Positions 62,187 to 64,000 of a stretch of 64,000 nt of DNA are shown in pieces (position 1 is the first letter of the stretch; every line of letters starts with the position of its first letter). The notes below the pieces were generated by a model. That model saw only the letters and a program-made list of their open reading frames with translations. It was not told the origin of the DNA and did not search any database. This DNA comes from Deltaproteobacteria bacterium (GTDB taxonomy: Bacteria; Myxococcota_A; Polyangia; DRWM01; JAAZOP01): contig JACRCX010000051.1 in the NCBI GenBank assembly GCA_016218815.1, positions 54,154-118,153 of the forward strand, written 5' to 3'. Both the position numbers and the translations under genes were made by a program.

Positions 62187-63046
62187 CCGTCGGCCGACAG
62201 GTGGTGCGGATGGCACGGTCGGCATTGGTGGGGGCGATTGTTGTGGCCGCAGCGGCTTGTTCGCCCGGCGTACCGCCCGACTCCGTCGACGCCGAAGACG
62301 GCGGGGCCCGCGATTGGACGGCGGATTCGAACGAGTTCGCCGAAGACGTATCGGATCCGGACGCTAGGGATGACGGCGTCGCTGGCGACGACGGCCTTGA
62401 GACGGAACCCTGTCCGGGGGCCGAAGGCGAGTGCGGTTGGCGGTGCTGCGCCGGTGACCGGTCGGTCTGGGACCCGTACGGATCCTGCGAGGACTCCCTT
62501 GGATCTCCCGTGGGTGACACGATCCTGCGCCTTCCCGACGCCGAATACGTCGGGGCAGGTGACGTTGGGTCGGTCGTCCCGCCACTGGGCGGGTGGGCGT
62601 GGCACGCGGACGAAACGGAAGTGGCGATCCTCGGCGCGGTGGCGAGCTGTCGTTGGGCTCTCGAATGCCAGAACTGGTGCTGGCAAATTGGAACGATGGT
62701 CTTCGTGGTCGACGTACGCACGCACCGGCAGGTGCATGCGGAGTTCATGCGCCGCGCTGACCCAACCTCGTGGCCCTACGCGCTCGGACGCGACATCCCT
62801 CCGCCCTGCCCATCGGACGTCCACGGAGGTGCCTGCTTGTGGCTCGAACTGCCGGCGCGAGGTATCGCGTACGCCTTCTGGTATTCGAACAATTTCATCT
62901 ACGACCTGGAAGCCAGATTGGCCGATCTTCCCGTGATTCGCGAGGTCGTCCTCGTGTACGACCTCGCGACACATGAGCAACTCGGGGCCGTTGACCTAGT
63001 CGTTCCCGGGACCATTTGTGGACCTCATGATTCGGAATGCCCGTAG
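62183..63046 (+). CDS. Small Cys-containing lipoprotein, coupled to the protease
   Basis: 287 residues from GTG 62183, which overlaps the protease stop; ATG 62210 is the alternative. Signal SALVGAIVVAAAAC with lipobox, an acidic linker (about 25-75), then a domain with CPGAEGECGWRCCAGD and paired Cys (CRWALECQNWCW), aromatic strands and a final VVPGTICGPHDSEC. Coupling suggests an inhibitor, chaperone or surface partner of the protease (inference). No family recognised. Confidence 0.65.
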   Translation: MTVGRQVVRMARSALVGAIVVAAAACSPGVPPDSVDAEDGGARDWTADSNEFAEDVSDPDARDDGVAGDDGLETEPCPGAEGECGWRCCAGDRSVWDPYGSCEDSLGSPVGDTILRLPDAEYVGAGDVGSVVPPLGGWAWHADETEVAILGAVASCRWALECQNWCWQIGTMVFVVDVRTHRQVHAEFMRRADPTSWPYALGRDIPPPCPSDVHGGACLWLELPARGIAYAFWYSNNFIYDLEARLADLPVIREVVLVYDLATHEQLGAVDLVVPGTICGPHDSECP

Positions 63047-63092
63047 GGCGAGGCGTGGCGGTTCAGCGACGCAGACTCCACCGTCCAGGTGA

Positions 63093-63112
63093 CGGACTCC
63101 ATTTCGGACTCC
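63093..63112. repeat. Right GGACTCCATTTCGGACTCC sites
   Basis: CGGACTCCATTTCGGACTCC, identical to the sites just inside attL. It is followed by a CCTGTGACGG/CCTGTTGCGG tandem at 63126-63156. The interval 63047-63208 has no gene. Confidence 0.6.
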
Positions 63113-63208
63113 TAAGCTGTTACAGCCTGTGACGGCCTGTTGCGGCCTGTTGCGGCAAGTCCGCGAAACGCCTTGAATACGTCAATGGTTCCGAGAGGCA
63201 TGGGAGTA

Positions 63209-63324
63209 TTGCCAAGGTGGACGTCGCGGGTTCAAATCCCGTCTCCCGCTCTCCGAAAAGCTAAAAAGAATTGACTCGTTGGACGGTGTGGTCGAACAAC
63301 CACACGTCGCCAGATTCGAGTTTC
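63209..63324. repeat. attR direct repeat
   Basis: Copy of the tRNA-Gly 3' half and downstream 74 bp; the tRNA 5' half is absent. The homology to the transposase copy begins at its right edge. Confidence 0.85.
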
Positions 63325-63566
63325 CGCCGGCGCCACGCGATGACGGTGGATGGCTTCACGATGACGAGCGCCTCCTTCCACCGCGACCAGAGGCGGGAGA
63401 GCGAGCACCAGAAGAGGCGGTCGCGAAGACGGAGGCGGGGACGCGGGATCGACCGCTGGTAGATCGCGAGTTGCTGGCGGAGGACGAGTACCTCGATCTC
63501 GAGATCGACGGTGGCTCGGAACGGCGAGGTGACGAGGCGGAGCAGGAAGGCCAGGAAGTCGGGCAT
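63261..63566 (-). pseudogene. Truncated transposase (N-terminal fragment)
   Basis: The ATG at 63566 begins MPDFLAFLLRLVTSPFRATV, nearly identical to the intact transposase for about 82 residues up to VIAWRRRK. It then switches into attR sequence (LESGDVWLFDHTVQRVNSF) and stops. It lacks the DDE core. The remnant probably belonged to the pre-insertion locus or to an earlier element at the same tRNA. Confidence 0.85.
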
Positions 63567-64000
63567 GAGGGCGGACCCTACGGGCGCCGGTCGCGGCGGA
63601 CAAGGGCTTCGTCGATGTTCATCGCGTCGGCCCGGAAGCGCCGGGATCCCGACGGCCGGCCGCCTTCCCGGAAGGGCCCGGCAGGCGGGCCGCGCCTTGC
63701 TCACCTTGCTGCCCGGCTCGTTGACCCGTAGACTGCTTCCCAAGCCCGCTGAGGGCAGGCGAAGACCGGCGCTGGCAGGACGTAGTGGCGGCTCGAACGC
63801 GAGCGGTCGCGATTCGCGGTTCTCGGGTGGGGACGCGACGGGAGGGAGACCATGAGGCACATTGGTGATCAGATAACGTGTGATATCCATTGGTTGCATA
63901 TGTGGTCACACTTCTGGCGCCTTGGTTGTTCGGAGTGGCGAGGCGATGTGGACAGATGACGGTCGAGTCGCCGGGTCAGTGCTGGGCGAGCATGCCCCAC
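63567..64000. other. Right flank: duplicated spacer, then unrecognised DNA
   Basis: 63567-63855 is homologous to 56048-56330 and ends, like it, with a GGGAGGG site and ATGAGG. Here the ATG opens only a 35-codon frame (63852-63959). Beyond 63856 the DNA becomes AT-richer (GATCAGATAACGTGTGATAT) and shows no supported gene before the window ends. Confidence 0.5.

Larger units (their letters stand above)
52638..63208. mobile_element. Integrative element in tRNA-Gly, about 10.6 kb
   Basis: Bounded by 116-bp direct repeats (52638-52753 and 63209-63324, two mismatches) that start in the tRNA-Gly anticodon loop. The integrase lies at the tRNA end, reading toward it, followed by two HTH genes, an IS, a giant metalloprotease lipoprotein and a small lipoprotein. 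No replication, conjugation or phage structural genes are seen, so it is non-conjugative or reduced. Codon use in the protease gene (AATC, CTAT, TCCTCT patches around 60660) is more relaxed than in flanking chromosomal genes, as expected for acquired DNA. Confidence 0.85.

Noticed and set aside
63852..63959. 35-codon ORF at the right edge
   Set aside because: It has a good ribosome binding site inherited from the duplicated spacer, but the sequence after the ATG is unlike coding DNA of this genome.

Overview
The window is a very GC-rich stretch of bacterial chromosome. Its gene content suggests a myxobacterium-like deltaproteobacterium (Myxococcota or a close relative). The reasons are the many lipoproteins with Asp/Ala/Pro-rich linkers, an MglA-like GTPase paired with a PocR-type histidine kinase, several PAS/GAF kinases, PilZ and FHA/DUF4388 proteins, a DVW-repeat propeller lipoprotein and thrombospondin type 3 calcium repeats. 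The taxonomic call is an inference from gene families; no rRNA is present.

1-11,250: mostly unrecognised exported proteins and lipoproteins, one RlmN-like radical SAM methyltransferase, a DUF4261-like lipoprotein, a membrane protein and a beta-barrel candidate. Decayed fragments lie between them (a signal peptidase I motif, a helical repeat fragment). 11,340-14,890 (minus): lipoprotein, phospholipid acyltransferase and atypical SDR, an apparent operon. 15,008-19,675 (plus): a peptide ABC importer of YejA/B/E type (binding protein and two permeases, no ATPase), with a dispersed repeat breaking the permease junction. 19,756-22,473: SPFH/zinc-ribbon protein, a repeat-filled gap, a small protein, DksA and initiator tRNA. 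22,621-25,715: a tightly packed MglA-like GTPase, PocR histidine kinase and ThiL.

25,858-27,756: a radical SAM/SPASM enzyme followed by a membrane-anchored, proline-rich protein. All four cysteines and all four tyrosines of that protein lie in four PTCY motifs. This is the best candidate here for an undescribed peptide-modification system. 27,987-38,272: PTEP-repeat lipoprotein, two PilZ proteins, GlmS, a HisKA-only sensor overlapping a complete histidine kinase, RNase G, a J-domain protein and an FHA/DUF4388 protein. 38,367-44,538 (minus): a secreted alpha/beta hydrolase lipoprotein, a small lipoprotein, a Xre-ImmA/PIN toxin-antitoxin-like pair whose PIN protein looks N-terminally truncated, and a propeller lipoprotein. 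44,740-51,506: AddB-like and AddA-like helicase-nuclease subunits. 51,631-52,356: a Cys-rich lipoprotein.

52,608-63,324: a tRNA-Gly gene carrying a ~10.6 kb integrative element. It is bounded by 116-bp direct repeats (two mismatches) that duplicate the 3' half of the tRNA. It encodes a tyrosine integrase, two small HTH proteins, an IS-type DDE transposase, a 1,952-residue M4-family metalloprotease lipoprotein and a small overlapping lipoprotein. A truncated second copy of the transposase begins directly at the right attachment repeat.

At least seven kinds of short dispersed or tandem repeats sit in gaps and, unusually, in or at the edges of coding genes (AddB, the YejE-like permease, the hydrolase lipoprotein).
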